Origin: Planctomycetota bacterium
GTDB lineage: Bacteria > Planctomycetota > UBA8742 > UBA2392
DNA: 43,304 nt
Assembly (NCBI GenBank): GCA_020848275.1
Contig: JADLAK010000102.1
Location: 1 to 43,304, forward strand
Direction: 5' to 3'
Shown here: in pieces, positions 15,730 through 22,869 of the stretch
Layout: each line of letters starts with the position of its first letter
Numbering within the stretch: the first letter of the stretch is position 1
Notes under the pieces: generated by a model
Seen by the model: the letters and a program-made list of their open reading frames with translations, nothing else
Database searches by the model: none
Told to the model about the DNA's origin: nothing
Position numbers and translations under genes: made by a program

Positions 15730-16905
15730 ATGAAACTCGCGCGCTTGCTTCCAGGCCTGCTCCTGCTTGTCACGGCGGCATCAGTCCTGGCCGAGCCCGC
15801 CAAGGAGGCCAAGGTGATCGCGCCTGAACTCAAGAACGTCACCGAGGGCGAATTCTGGTATCGCCTCGAGGACGCCGCGGGCAAAGCCGTCGGCTATTCC
15901 AGGCTCAGGGTCAACCATGTCAGCGGCGGCCTGCACCTCGCGTGGGAAATGAAAATGTCGCTGCCCTCGGGCGGCTACGAGGAAGCCCGCACCGCGATCA
16001 TCGAGGCCGACCGCAAACTGAAGTCGGGCTCCTACGAGCGCAACGGGTCAATGATTTGCAGCGCGGTCGTGCGCGACGGCAAAGCTTCCGGCGAAGGCCA
16101 CGATAAAGAAGGCGTGCGAAAAGCCTTCGAGACAGCCATTCCCGAGGACGCGCAGACGGGGCTGGGCTTTGTGCTGATCCCGGGCCTGCCGCGCGAAGCG
16201 GGCGCAGCGTGGACGTTCACCGAAATCGATGAGGCCCAGCAGTTCCACAACCTGGGAAAAAGCACAGTCACCTGCCTGGTAAGCGAGACGCTCAAGATCG
16301 AGGGCAAAGACGTGAAAGTCTGGCGTTACGACATCAAGCGTTCGGCGGGCAAGGCGCCGGTTTCGTTCTGGGCCGACGACGCCGGGCGCATCGCCAAGGC
16401 GCAGTGGGGCCCCGACCTGTTCCAGGTCATCAGCGAAAAATCGACCAAGGACCTCTACAAGTTTGTGCCCGACGCGCTGCAGGAAACCGCGGGCGCCAAG
16501 GGCCGGCTCGTGATGGCCGGCGACTTCAAGGCGACGCCCGAAAAACTCTACGACTGGTTCACCAAAGACGAATTGCTCAAGAAGTGGTGGCCGCAACGCA
16601 CGGATATCGAACTCAAGGTCGGCGGCAAGTACCACCTGTTCTGGGACGAACCCAAATGGACGCTGCGCGGCGAGATCAAAGCCTGCGAGCCCGGCAAGAA
16701 ATTCACATTCACATGGAAATGGGATGACGCGCCCGAGCCCGAACGCACCGTCGAACTCACGTTCGAGGCGGCCAAGGACGGCTGCAAACTAACGGTGAAC
16801 CACGGGCCCTACGGCGACAGCGCCGAGGAAAAGAAGGCGCGCGAGGACGTCAAAGGCGGCTGGGTGTATTTTGGCAACATGCTGCGCGCGGAACTGTCGA
16901 AATAG
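15730..16905 (+). CDS. Exported protein with C-terminal AHSA1 (SRPBCC) domain
   Basis: 391 residues from the ATG at 15730 (GAGGA 6 nt upstream), giving a signal peptide MKLARLLPGLLLLVTAASVLA. Residues about 30-250 form a beta-rich region of unknown family (FWYRLEDAAGKAVGYSRLRV...). Residues about 258-391 are an Activator-of-Hsp90-ATPase-1-like domain: the phrases ATPEKLYDWFTKDELLKKWWP, DIELKVGGKY, and the end GGWVYFGNMLRAEL are diagnostic. AHSA1 proteins are normally cytosolic, so an exported fusion is unusual. The domain may bind a hydrophobic ligand. A repeat-type terminator follows. Confidence 0.8.
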   Translation: MKLARLLPGLLLLVTAASVLAEPAKEAKVIAPELKNVTEGEFWYRLEDAAGKAVGYSRLRVNHVSGGLHLAWEMKMSLPSGGYEEARTAIIEADRKLKSGSYERNGSMICSAVVRDGKASGEGHDKEGVRKAFETAIPEDAQTGLGFVLIPGLPREAGAAWTFTEIDEAQQFHNLGKSTVTCLVSETLKIEGKDVKVWRYDIKRSAGKAPVSFWADDAGRIAKAQWGPDLFQVISEKSTKDLYKFVPDALQETAGAKGRLVMAGDFKATPEKLYDWFTKDELLKKWWPQRTDIELKVGGKYHLFWDEPKWTLRGEIKACEPGKKFTFTWKWDDAPEPERTVELTFEAAKDGCKLTVNHGPYGDSAEEKKAREDVKGGWVYFGNMLRAELSK

Positions 16906-16911
16906 TGAACC

Positions 16912-16942
16912 AGAGCCCGCTGCGTGAGCGGCGGGTGTTTTT
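16912..16942 (+). terminator. REP-type terminator
   Basis: The 25-nt sequence at 16912-16936 forms a GC-rich hairpin (CCCGC with GCGGG) followed by GTTTTTA. Nearly the same sequence, one base different, occurs in reverse complement at 21878-21902 behind another gene end, so a repeated palindrome appears to serve as terminator. Confidence 0.7.
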
Positions 16943-16954
16943 AGAACGGACCCC

Positions 16955-18082
16955 ATGAACACTATTGGCTGGCGCGAGACAACGCTGATCGCCGCAATTT
17001 CGCTGGCCCTGCTCGGCATCGGCGCGGGTGTCGCCGAAGCGCAATGGAACCACAGCACGCGCTTCATGGAGCAAAAACAACTCGGAGACCTCTTTTCCGG
17101 CATTCAGTGCATTGCCGCAAGTGCCGAAGCCAAACGGAAAATTGCCAAAGCCGACAAGGAACTCTGTGGTCGGGGCTTTTTCGAGTACTGCTTCAAGAAC
17201 TCCGTTTTGGATAAAGATGAGTTCCTGAAAAAGTGCGTGAGCTTGCGCTCACTTGCGGGCGACGAGCCGAGCGACGGCAAGTTCATCGACGACGAAAAGG
17301 GCGCGCTGCCGCAAAGCGCTTGCTCCTACGCAACGCCGAAAATGGGGCAGCTGATGGCGACGCTCAATTTACGCGGGAAGCACAAGGCCGTAGCGCTGTG
17401 TTTCGATTCGCGCAACTGGCTCAATGGTGGCAAAGCGGGAGTACTCGTGAGCTGGACCGACGGCGACATGGCCACCTATCTCGACGCCAAGACGCTGATG
17501 GGCGAACACAACATCAGCGCCGAAGACCTCGGTGATCCTGGCGGCAAGGTGCTGGGCAAACTCGCGCCGTTCAAATGGGTATTCGAAGAGCAAGCCTCCG
17601 CCGATGCCGCCGCCAAGGTCCGCGAAGACATCAAGAAGTTGCCCTCGTTCGTCGAAGTGTTCAAGAAGAAGGGCCGCAGTTGGAAGTACAAGGGGACCCC
17701 TCCAAAAGGCGCCGATCCTAAAAAATCACCGATCAAAGAATTTCTTGCGCAAGTTAAAGTTGCTGACGTAAGTGGCAGCATCGCAACGCTAAATTTCACG
17801 TTCACCGATGAACAAGGCAACGCGATCGAAGGCCAGAAGAGCGAACACACTGAAAACCTGGACCTGTCGGACGATCTGGACCAGCGACCTCCGGGAAAGG
17901 CCGCCGAGGCCGATGAGGAAATTGAAATCGCCGGCAAGAAGTGGAAGTGCCGCCTCTGGACTTTTGTCGACGTCGGCGACGTCACCGTCAAGAACTGGAT
18001 GTCCGTTGACTATCCGGGCCTTGTCGTCAAAAGCGAAGGCCATGTAACCGTCGAATTGATCGAGTTCACTGAACCGAAGTAA
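16955..18082 (+). CDS. Exported protein of unknown function
   Basis: 375 residues with a signal peptide (TTLIAAISLALLGIGAGVAEA-QW). The mature part has several Cys (IQCIAAS, KELCGRG, EYCFKN, KKCVSL, SACSYA) that could form disulfides. A Lys-rich middle follows (FVEVFKKKGRSWKYKG), then a C-terminal beta-rich part (KKWKCRLWTFVDVGDVTVKNWMS). I do not recognise a family. There is no Shine-Dalgarno; TAGAAC lies 7 nt before the ATG and could be a weak -10. The stop codon sits in the loop of a hairpin CCGAAG/CTTCGG (18074-18090), which may help termination. Confidence 0.7.
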   Translation: MNTIGWRETTLIAAISLALLGIGAGVAEAQWNHSTRFMEQKQLGDLFSGIQCIAASAEAKRKIAKADKELCGRGFFEYCFKNSVLDKDEFLKKCVSLRSLAGDEPSDGKFIDDEKGALPQSACSYATPKMGQLMATLNLRGKHKAVALCFDSRNWLNGGKAGVLVSWTDGDMATYLDAKTLMGEHNISAEDLGDPGGKVLGKLAPFKWVFEEQASADAAAKVREDIKKLPSFVEVFKKKGRSWKYKGTPPKGADPKKSPIKEFLAQVKVADVSGSIATLNFTFTDEQGNAIEGQKSEHTENLDLSDDLDQRPPGKAAEADEEIEIAGKKWKCRLWTFVDVGDVTVKNWMSVDYPGLVVKSEGHVTVELIEFTEPK

Positions 18083-18097
18083 TGCTTCGGCAAGACA

Positions 18098-18285
18098 GGC
18101 GCGAAGCGCCGACAGTTCTTTAGCCACCGCCCTCAGGCGGTGGATTACCGGCAACCAATGAATTCAAGGCGCGTAGCGCCGAAACACCCTTGAATCGGTG
18201 TCGCCGCGCTGCGGCTTTCTTTCTTTCCTCCAACGCAAACCACCGGCTTTCGCCGGTGGCCAAAGAAATGACGGCGCTACGCGCC
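18098..18285. repeat. Composite REP cluster in inverted orientation
   Basis: The 18083-18330 spacer has no gene. It holds a two-hairpin unit: GGCGC-GAA-GCGCC (18098-18110), a TTCTTTAG linker, then CCACCGCC-CTCA-GGCGGTGG (18124-18143). A reverse-complement copy lies at 18240-18285: CCACCGGC-TTTC-GCCGGTGG, a similar linker, GGCGC-TAC-GCGCC. A third copy of the first hairpin lies near 18168-18180 inside a CAAGG/CCTTG stem. The whole block can fold as one branched palindrome. Confidence 0.8.
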
Positions 18286-18330
18286 TTCAACTGTTGATGA
18301 TATCGGCGTTCATCCGTTGTTATCGGCGGT

Positions 18331-18936
18331 TCAGGCTTTTGCCGTAGCCATCAAATATTCGCGGCAGCGGGTGAAGAACGCGTGGTACGTCGGGCCCTTG
18401 TAGTCCGGAAACGTCGTATCGTGGCCGACCCACTGGCCGCGCACGTAGCTCAGCGTGACTTCGGCGAAAATCCCGTCGCGCAGATACACCCGGTGCGAAA
18501 AATCCTTGGTTGACGCCAGCACCAGCTTCGCGGGCGTGATGTAACCGGGGTCCAGGTTGATTGAGCGTGTGGGTTCAACCAGCCCCGGCCGGGAGGCCGG
18601 GGGAATAGCGGAGGACGGCGTCCTTTCCAGCTCCCCCCGCCCTTCCGGGCGGGGCTGTTTCGCTAACCGTTCCTCCAACGCGTTGCTGAACACTTTCCAG
18701 TCCGCAAGTTTCGAGGCGTCCGCAGGGTTGGCAAACGCAATAAACCGCCGCAACAGATTCGGTCCCATCTCGTCGCGGTAATAATCGGTGAAATTAAACG
18801 CATAATCTTCGCTGGCAAACGCCACCGAGCCCAGCACGCGCTCGAGCTCCGGGATCGCCGCCGCAACTTGCTCGGCCCGCGAGAAAATGCACGCGACGAT
18901 GGGAAGCACGGGTTTGGGATTGCGGATAGCACCCAT
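18331..18936 (-). CDS. DUF4416 family protein
   Basis: 201 residues. Family hallmarks: PVLPIVACIFSRAE at the N-terminus, FNFTDYYRDEMGPNLLRRFIAF, NLDPGYITPAKLVLASTKDFSHRVYLRDGIFAEVTL, and TFPDYKGPTYHAFF near the end. The function of DUF4416 is unknown; it is a cytosolic protein. Between NALEERLA and TRSINLDPG, where the family normally has a short loop, lies about 26 residues encoded by a palindromic repeat (18580-18657), in frame and without stops. No Shine-Dalgarno is seen; a heptamer inverted repeat lies just upstream. Confidence 0.85.
   Translation of the reverse strand: MGAIRNPKPVLPIVACIFSRAEQVAAAIPELERVLGSVAFASEDYAFNFTDYYRDEMGPNLLRRFIAFANPADASKLADWKVFSNALEERLAKQPRPEGRGELERTPSSAIPPASRPGLVEPTRSINLDPGYITPAKLVLASTKDFSHRVYLRDGIFAEVTLSYVRGQWVGHDTTFPDYKGPTYHAFFTRCREYLMATAKA
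18580..18657. repeat. 78-bp palindromic repeat inside DUF4416 gene
   Basis: The terminal arms CAGCCCC and GGGGCTG enclose three hairpins: CCCCGGCC-GGGA-GGCCGGGG (18583-18602), AGGAC/GTCCT (18612-18624) and CCCCGCCC-TTCC-GGGCGGGG (18635-18654). The length is 78 nt, divisible by 3, so the host frame stays open and gains 26 residues (rich in Pro, Arg, Gly). The last hairpin resembles the one at 33058-33075. Confidence 0.8.
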
Positions 18937-18939
18937 ATT

Positions 18940-19020
18940 CAGGGGTCAGGGATTGGGGATCAGGGATTAGAAACTGACATTCGATCACTCTAATCTCTAA
19001 CCCCTGATCCCTAAACCCCT
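18940..19020. repeat. Heptamer inverted repeat upstream of gap
   Basis: The left arm (about 18940-18971) is a run of CAGGGGT, CAGGGAT, TGGGGAT, CAGGGAT. The right arm (about 18988-19020) is TCTAATC, TCTAACC, CCTGATC, CCTAAAC. The arms pair with each other and each has an exact 7-bp period. It separates the divergent DUF4416 and GAPDH genes. Confidence 0.75.
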
Positions 19021-19084
19021 CGCCACAACTTCATTGATGAACGCAAAAGGAGTAAGCTCGACGCAGACTCTTACGAGGTTCACC

Positions 19085-20116
19085 TTGCCTGTCCCCAAAA
19101 TTGCTATCAACGGCTTTGGCCGCATCGGCCGCATTGTCACGCGCATCGCCAAGTTGCGGCGGCACTTCGACGTCGTCGCCGTCAACGACCTGACCGACCC
19201 TGAACACCTTGCCTACGCCTTTCGCTACGACAGCATCCACGGCATTTATCCCGGCGAAGTCAGCGTGCAGGGCGACGTGATGACCATTGACGGTGACCCC
19301 TTCAAGGTGTTGCAGGAAAAGGACCCGAACAAACTCCCGTGGCGCGAACTCGGCGTCGACTACGTCATCGAAGCCACCGGCAAGTTCGACAAAACCGCCG
19401 ATCTGCAAATTCATCTCAATCGCGGCGCCAAACGCGTGATCGTCACCGTCCCGACCAAGGACGATCTGGAAAGCACCGTGGTGCTTGGCGTCAACGACCA
19501 CGTCGTCACCAAGGACGCGAAGATCATCTCCAACGCGAGTTGCACGACCAACTGCGCTGCGCCGATGGCCCTGGTGCTGGAGAAGGCATTTGGCATCAAG
19601 CGCGGGCTGCTGACCACGGTGCACGCCTACACCGCCGATCAGCGGCTGGTGGACGCGCCGCACAAGGATTTTAGACGGTCGCGCAACGCGGCGACCAATA
19701 TTATTCCCACGTCTACAGGAGCCGCAAAAGCTGTAGGCCGCGTCATCCCGTCGCTTAAAGGCAAGCTCGACGGCATTGCCATGCGCGTGCCGGTGCCAGA
19801 CGGCAGCGTCACGGATTTAACCGTCGAGTTAAAGATTGCGGCCACGACCGCCGAGATCAACAACGCCATGAAGGAATCCGCCGACGGCTACTTAAAGGGG
19901 ATCATGCAGTACACGACCGATCCGGTGGTCTCGACGGACATTGTGGGCAACAGCCATTCGTGCATCTTCGATTCGCTGCTGACCCAGGTGATCGACGGCA
20001 ATTTCGTCAAGGTCATCGGCTGGTACGATAACGAGTGGGGATACAGTTGCCGCGTCGAAGACTTAATCGTGCGCTGCACGCACATCGATGGGATGACGGC
20101 ATCGGTCAAACCTTAG
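19085..20116 (+). CDS. gap: Glyceraldehyde-3-phosphate dehydrogenase
   Basis: 343 residues from the TTG at 19085, preferred because GAGG lies 6 nt upstream and the product begins at the family's usual point (PVPKIAINGFGRIGR). An ATG at 19034 would add 17 unrelated residues. It oxidises and phosphorylates glyceraldehyde-3-phosphate with a nicotinamide cofactor in glycolysis. Motifs: Rossmann loop NGFGRIGR, VNDLTDPEH (an NAD-type adenine-binding turn), catalytic SCTTNC with Cys153, HAYTADQRLVDAPHKD, STGAAKAVG, and WYDNEWGYS at the C-terminus. The phosphofructokinase gene follows 68 nt downstream, separated by a heptamer inverted repeat, so the two form a small glycolytic cluster. Confidence 0.96.
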   Translation: MPVPKIAINGFGRIGRIVTRIAKLRRHFDVVAVNDLTDPEHLAYAFRYDSIHGIYPGEVSVQGDVMTIDGDPFKVLQEKDPNKLPWRELGVDYVIEATGKFDKTADLQIHLNRGAKRVIVTVPTKDDLESTVVLGVNDHVVTKDAKIISNASCTTNCAAPMALVLEKAFGIKRGLLTTVHAYTADQRLVDAPHKDFRRSRNAATNIIPTSTGAAKAVGRVIPSLKGKLDGIAMRVPVPDGSVTDLTVELKIAATTAEINNAMKESADGYLKGIMQYTTDPVVSTDIVGNSHSCIFDSLLTQVIDGNFVKVIGWYDNEWGYSCRVEDLIVRCTHIDGMTASVKP

Positions 20117-20121
20117 CGGCT

Positions 20122-20184
20122 GGTATCAGGTTTTAGGTACCGGGTATCAGTTGACCTAATACCCGAAACCAGATACCCGATACC
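20122..20184. repeat. Heptamer inverted repeat between gap and pfk
   Basis: The left arm 20122-20150 (GTATCAG, GTTTTAG, GTACCGG, GTATCAG) and right arm 20155-20184 (CTAATAC, CCGAAAC, CAGATAC, CCGATAC) pair at about 22 of 29 positions. Both have a 7-bp period. It fills the spacer completely and ends directly at the TTG start region of the phosphofructokinase gene. Confidence 0.8.
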
Positions 20185-21228
20185 TTGGAGTCGACCATCA
20201 AGCGAATTGGGATTATCACCAGTGGCGGCGATGCGCCCGGCACCAACGCGTGCATCCGCGTGATCGCGCGGCGGTGCTTCGACGCCGGCATCGAGCCCTG
20301 GGGCATCTTCGACAGTTGGGACGGCTTGATATCCGGCAACGTGCGCAAGCTGGAAAGGCCGGACGTCGCGGGGATTGTGCAGCACGCGGGCACCGTGCTT
20401 CGTTCAGCGCGTTCGCGCCTGTTCCTCGAGCCCGGTGACCCGCAGAAGGCCAAAGACGCGCTGGCGAAATTCAGCCTAGACGGGTTGGTCGTGATTGGCG
20501 GCAACGGCAGCCAGGCGGCATCGGCCCTGCTCGCCGACAGCGGTTTCCCGTGCGTGGGCGTGCCCAAAACCATCGACAACGACCTGGTCGGCACCGAAAT
20601 GAGCGTGGGTTTCCAGACCGCGGTACAGGAGGCGACCTCGGCCCTGGACAGCCTGCGCGCGACCGCCGAGAGCCACTCGCGCGTGATGGTAGTCGAGGTG
20701 ATGGGCCGCCACGCGGGCTGGATTGCGGTCGAGGCCGCAATCGCCGGCGGCGCGGACATCGCGCTGATTCCCGAACACGAATTTTCGCTCGACGATGTTT
20801 TCGAGCGCCTGCGCGTGCGCCACGACGTGCACGGCCGCAAGTACAGCATCGTGATTATCGCCGAAGGCGCGATGGACCGCGCCAAGAAGCTCGATGCGCG
20901 GCGCGGCACACGCGACGTGATGGGCCGGCCGCGGCTGGGCGGCGTGGGCACAATGCTCGCGCACGAAATCGAGCGCAAACTGGGCTGGGACTCGCGCTGC
21001 ACGACGCTGGGTTATCTGCAACGCTGCGCCGCGCCAATTGCGCCCGACCGCCTGCTTGCGACGAAGCTGTCCGACAAGGCCGTCGACTATCTACTCGCGG
21101 GCCAGGGCGGCGTGATGGCAGGTTTAATAGCCGGCGGCGGCATCGAAGCCGTGCCGCTGAAAGACGTCGTCGGCAAACTCAAGACCGTCACCGACGATTA
21201 TTTCAGACTGGCCGAAATCTTCGGATAG
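20185..21228 (+). CDS. pfkA: 6-phosphofructokinase, group III-like
   Basis: 347 residues. It phosphorylates fructose-6-phosphate. Motifs: GGDAPGTN near the N-terminus, GGNGS (105-109), PKTIDND (127-133, catalytic Asp131), VMGRHAGW, and IIAEGA. Gly108 with Lys128 corresponds to G104/K124 of E. coli numbering, the pairing known for group III ATP-using enzymes; PPi-enzymes carry Asp at 104. The metal-binding Asp103 of GGDGS is Asn107 here, which is unusual. The start is unclear: TTG at 20185 is the only standard start. However, GGAG followed 6 nt later by ATC (20197) sits exactly where the family Met is expected (then KRIGIITSGGD). Confidence 0.9.
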   Translation: MESTIKRIGIITSGGDAPGTNACIRVIARRCFDAGIEPWGIFDSWDGLISGNVRKLERPDVAGIVQHAGTVLRSARSRLFLEPGDPQKAKDALAKFSLDGLVVIGGNGSQAASALLADSGFPCVGVPKTIDNDLVGTEMSVGFQTAVQEATSALDSLRATAESHSRVMVVEVMGRHAGWIAVEAAIAGGADIALIPEHEFSLDDVFERLRVRHDVHGRKYSIVIIAEGAMDRAKKLDARRGTRDVMGRPRLGGVGTMLAHEIERKLGWDSRCTTLGYLQRCAAPIAPDRLLATKLSDKAVDYLLAGQGGVMAGLIAGGGIEAVPLKDVVGKLKTVTDDYFRLAEIFG

Positions 21229-21233
21229 GGCTG

Positions 21234-21266
21234 TTCGTGGCTGGGGTTTCCTAACCCCAGCACGAA
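21234..21266. repeat. REP-like palindrome
   Basis: TTCGTG-G-CTGGGGTT pairs with AACCCCAG-CACGAA around the loop TCCT, giving 14 bp with one bulged base. It starts 6 nt after the pfk stop and may act as a terminator, although no T tract follows. Confidence 0.7.
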
Positions 21267-21300
21267 TGTCCGAGCAACAATCGTAGCAGTGATTGCTATC

Positions 21301-21864
21301 ATGCACGCAATGCCCACCGTTGCCAAAGTTCACCTGTCGACACCTGACGCGGCGCAATACGCATTGGCCGCTTTGTTAGCCGTTGCGGCTCTGACCATTT
21401 TGTTTGCAACTCTGCCGGGCTTTGCCAACCCGCGAGACCTGTTGATCCCAATAGCCGCAACACTGGTTTGCTTCGGTCCCGTGCCGATTGTTGCCGGCAC
21501 CCGGATGGTAAAAGCAATCAGGCTCTTTCCCGGGATGCCGAAGAAAGAACTCGGCGAAAAATTGCAAAGCCAAGTCAACGCCGTGGACTACCTGTTGATA
21601 GCACTGATGCTTTGCGCGCTGGTCGGAGTCTTCGCGGTGTTGGCATTGCGAATATCGATGGGACTTCCGGTACCCCAGGAGAGACAGCTCGACTCTGATC
21701 GTTTGTTCAACGTTCAGATGGGAACAATGTACCTGCTTTTTGCGGCGCAGGCCGCGTACTTCACACGCAGCCGCAGACGAATGGTGATTTTGAAAGCCAG
21801 CCTCGGCGGACCCGTTGACGAGCCGCCCAAACAACAGTTCTCATCAGTCGCCGAACGCGCGTAG
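21301..21864 (+). CDS. Membrane protein of unknown function
   Basis: About 187 residues from the ATG at 21301; GTG 21289 and ATG 21310 are alternatives, and none has a convincing Shine-Dalgarno. Four hydrophobic segments: ALAALLAVAALTILFATLPGF, LLIPIAATLVCFGPVPIVAG, YLLIALMLCALVGVFAVLALRI, and MGTMYLLFAAQAAYFT. A basic stretch RSRRRM follows the last, and the C-terminal tail is polar. No family is recognised. It stands alone between two palindromic elements. Confidence 0.65.
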   Translation: MHAMPTVAKVHLSTPDAAQYALAALLAVAALTILFATLPGFANPRDLLIPIAATLVCFGPVPIVAGTRMVKAIRLFPGMPKKELGEKLQSQVNAVDYLLIALMLCALVGVFAVLALRISMGLPVPQERQLDSDRLFNVQMGTMYLLFAAQAAYFTRSRRRMVILKASLGGPVDEPPKQQFSSVAERA

Positions 21865-21877
21865 TCGCCGCTGAAGG

Positions 21878-21902
21878 ACCCGCCGCTGACGCAGCGGGCT
21901 CT
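21878..21902 (-). terminator. REP-type palindrome at converging gene ends
   Basis: The reverse complement differs at one base from the terminator repeat at 16912-16936. It lies 3 nt beyond the stop of the minus-strand dipeptidase gene and 14 nt beyond the stop of the plus-strand membrane-protein gene. No T tract is present in either direction, so termination strength is uncertain. Confidence 0.55.
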
Positions 21903-21904
21903 GA

Positions 21905-22864
21905 TTACGGCAGGACGCGTTCGAGGTACGCGAGCAGATTGGCGCCGAAGATGCGCTCAAGCGCCGAATCGTTCAGGCCGTGGGCGCCGAGGGTGCGTTG
22001 CAGGTTGTCGATGTCGCCCAGATGCTTGAGGTCCGCGCAGGTGTCCTCGAAGCCGTCGAAATCGCTGCCGATGCCGACGTGTTCAATGCCCGCGACCTTG
22101 ATTGCGTGCAGGACGTGCGCCGCAACATCCTCGCAGGTTGCGCGGCGAGTCCCCGGCTTGAAAGCATCGCCAAGCACGTGTCCCGGGTAAAAATCAATGC
22201 CGATGAAACCGTCGCGCTCGGCGATGCTGCGCAGCATCGCGTCGTCGGCGTTGCGCACAATGCCAACGAGCGCCCGGCAACCCGTGTGGCTGATACAGGG
22301 CGCCCGTTTGATTAGATCCATGACTTCATCGAACGCCGGTTGCGGCAGGTGCGCGCAGTCGACCGCAATGCCGCGACGCTCCATCTCCCCCACCAGCTTG
22401 CGGCCGAAATCGCTTAGGCCGTTGCGGGGTTCGGCGCAGCCGCAACCGTCGGCGACTTCGTTGCGATGGTTGTGGGTTAGCCCGATGCCGCGAACGCCGC
22501 GTGCGAAGAATTCGTCGAGTTTGGCCATGTCGCCGGCGAGCGGACTGGCGCCTTCAAGCCAGGGAATCAAACCAATTCTAAGGCTGGAAGCCTTAGCTAC
22601 GCGCTCAAGATCCTTCCGCGAACCGACCTTGGCGAAATCAACGCCGACGTTGGCGTCGATGCAATCAATGATGCGATCGGCGAAAGATGTCGCCTCAATT
22701 CCGCAATAACGGGCGGGCGTAAACACGCTGCAGACCTGAAGCCGCTGGTTGGCGCGGCGCATACGCGGCAGGTTGATGTGCAGCGGCGAGCCCTCGGCGC
22801 GCGGGTCGTGGCCCTTGAGCGCGGCCTCGTAGAACGTGTCGGCATGTGCATCGGCGTAAATCAT
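21905..22864 (-). CDS. Membrane dipeptidase, peptidase family M19
   Basis: 319 residues from the ATG at 22864; the open frame continues upstream to 24607, but only as an antisense shadow of the next gene. Predicted dinuclear-zinc dipeptidase (renal dipeptidase family). Ligand motifs: DAHAD near residues 5-9, the bridging Glu in PWLEGAS, His in VDCAHLP and His in ISHTGC. The family phrases LTHNHRN and GIGSDFDGF are also present. No signal peptide, so it is probably cytosolic. Bacterial members cleave dipeptides, often with D-residues. A REP-like palindrome (22578-22596) forms part of the coding sequence. There is no Shine-Dalgarno; TAGAAT lies 5 nt before the ATG. Confidence 0.9.
   Translation of the reverse strand: MIYADAHADTFYEAALKGHDPRAEGSPLHINLPRMRRANQRLQVCSVFTPARYCGIEATSFADRIIDCIDANVGVDFAKVGSRKDLERVAKASSLRIGLIPWLEGASPLAGDMAKLDEFFARGVRGIGLTHNHRNEVADGCGCAEPRNGLSDFGRKLVGEMERRGIAVDCAHLPQPAFDEVMDLIKRAPCISHTGCRALVGIVRNADDAMLRSIAERDGFIGIDFYPGHVLGDAFKPGTRRATCEDVAAHVLHAIKVAGIEHVGIGSDFDGFEDTCADLKHLGDIDNLQRTLGAHGLNDSALERIFGANLLAYLERVLP
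22578..22596. repeat. REP-like palindrome inside the dipeptidase gene
   Basis: CTAAGGCT-GGA-AGCCTTAG is a perfect palindrome followed by CTACGCG. Its 13-nt core equals that of the intergenic palindrome at 85-101, and the CTACGCG flank resembles the arms there. In the protein it encodes AKASSL between a helix and the strand RIGLIPW, a tolerant loop. Confidence 0.7.
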
Positions 22865-22869
22865 CCAGC

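Noticed and set aside
19034..19084. ATG start at 19034 for GAPDH
   Set aside because: The 17 extra residues are unrelated to GAPDH and no ribosome site precedes; TTG 19085 has GAGG and fits the family start.
20185..21228. Calling the phosphofructokinase PPi-dependent because of PKTIDND
   Set aside because: PPi-enzymes also need Asp at the second position of the donor site; this protein has Gly (GGNGS), which points to ATP use in group III.
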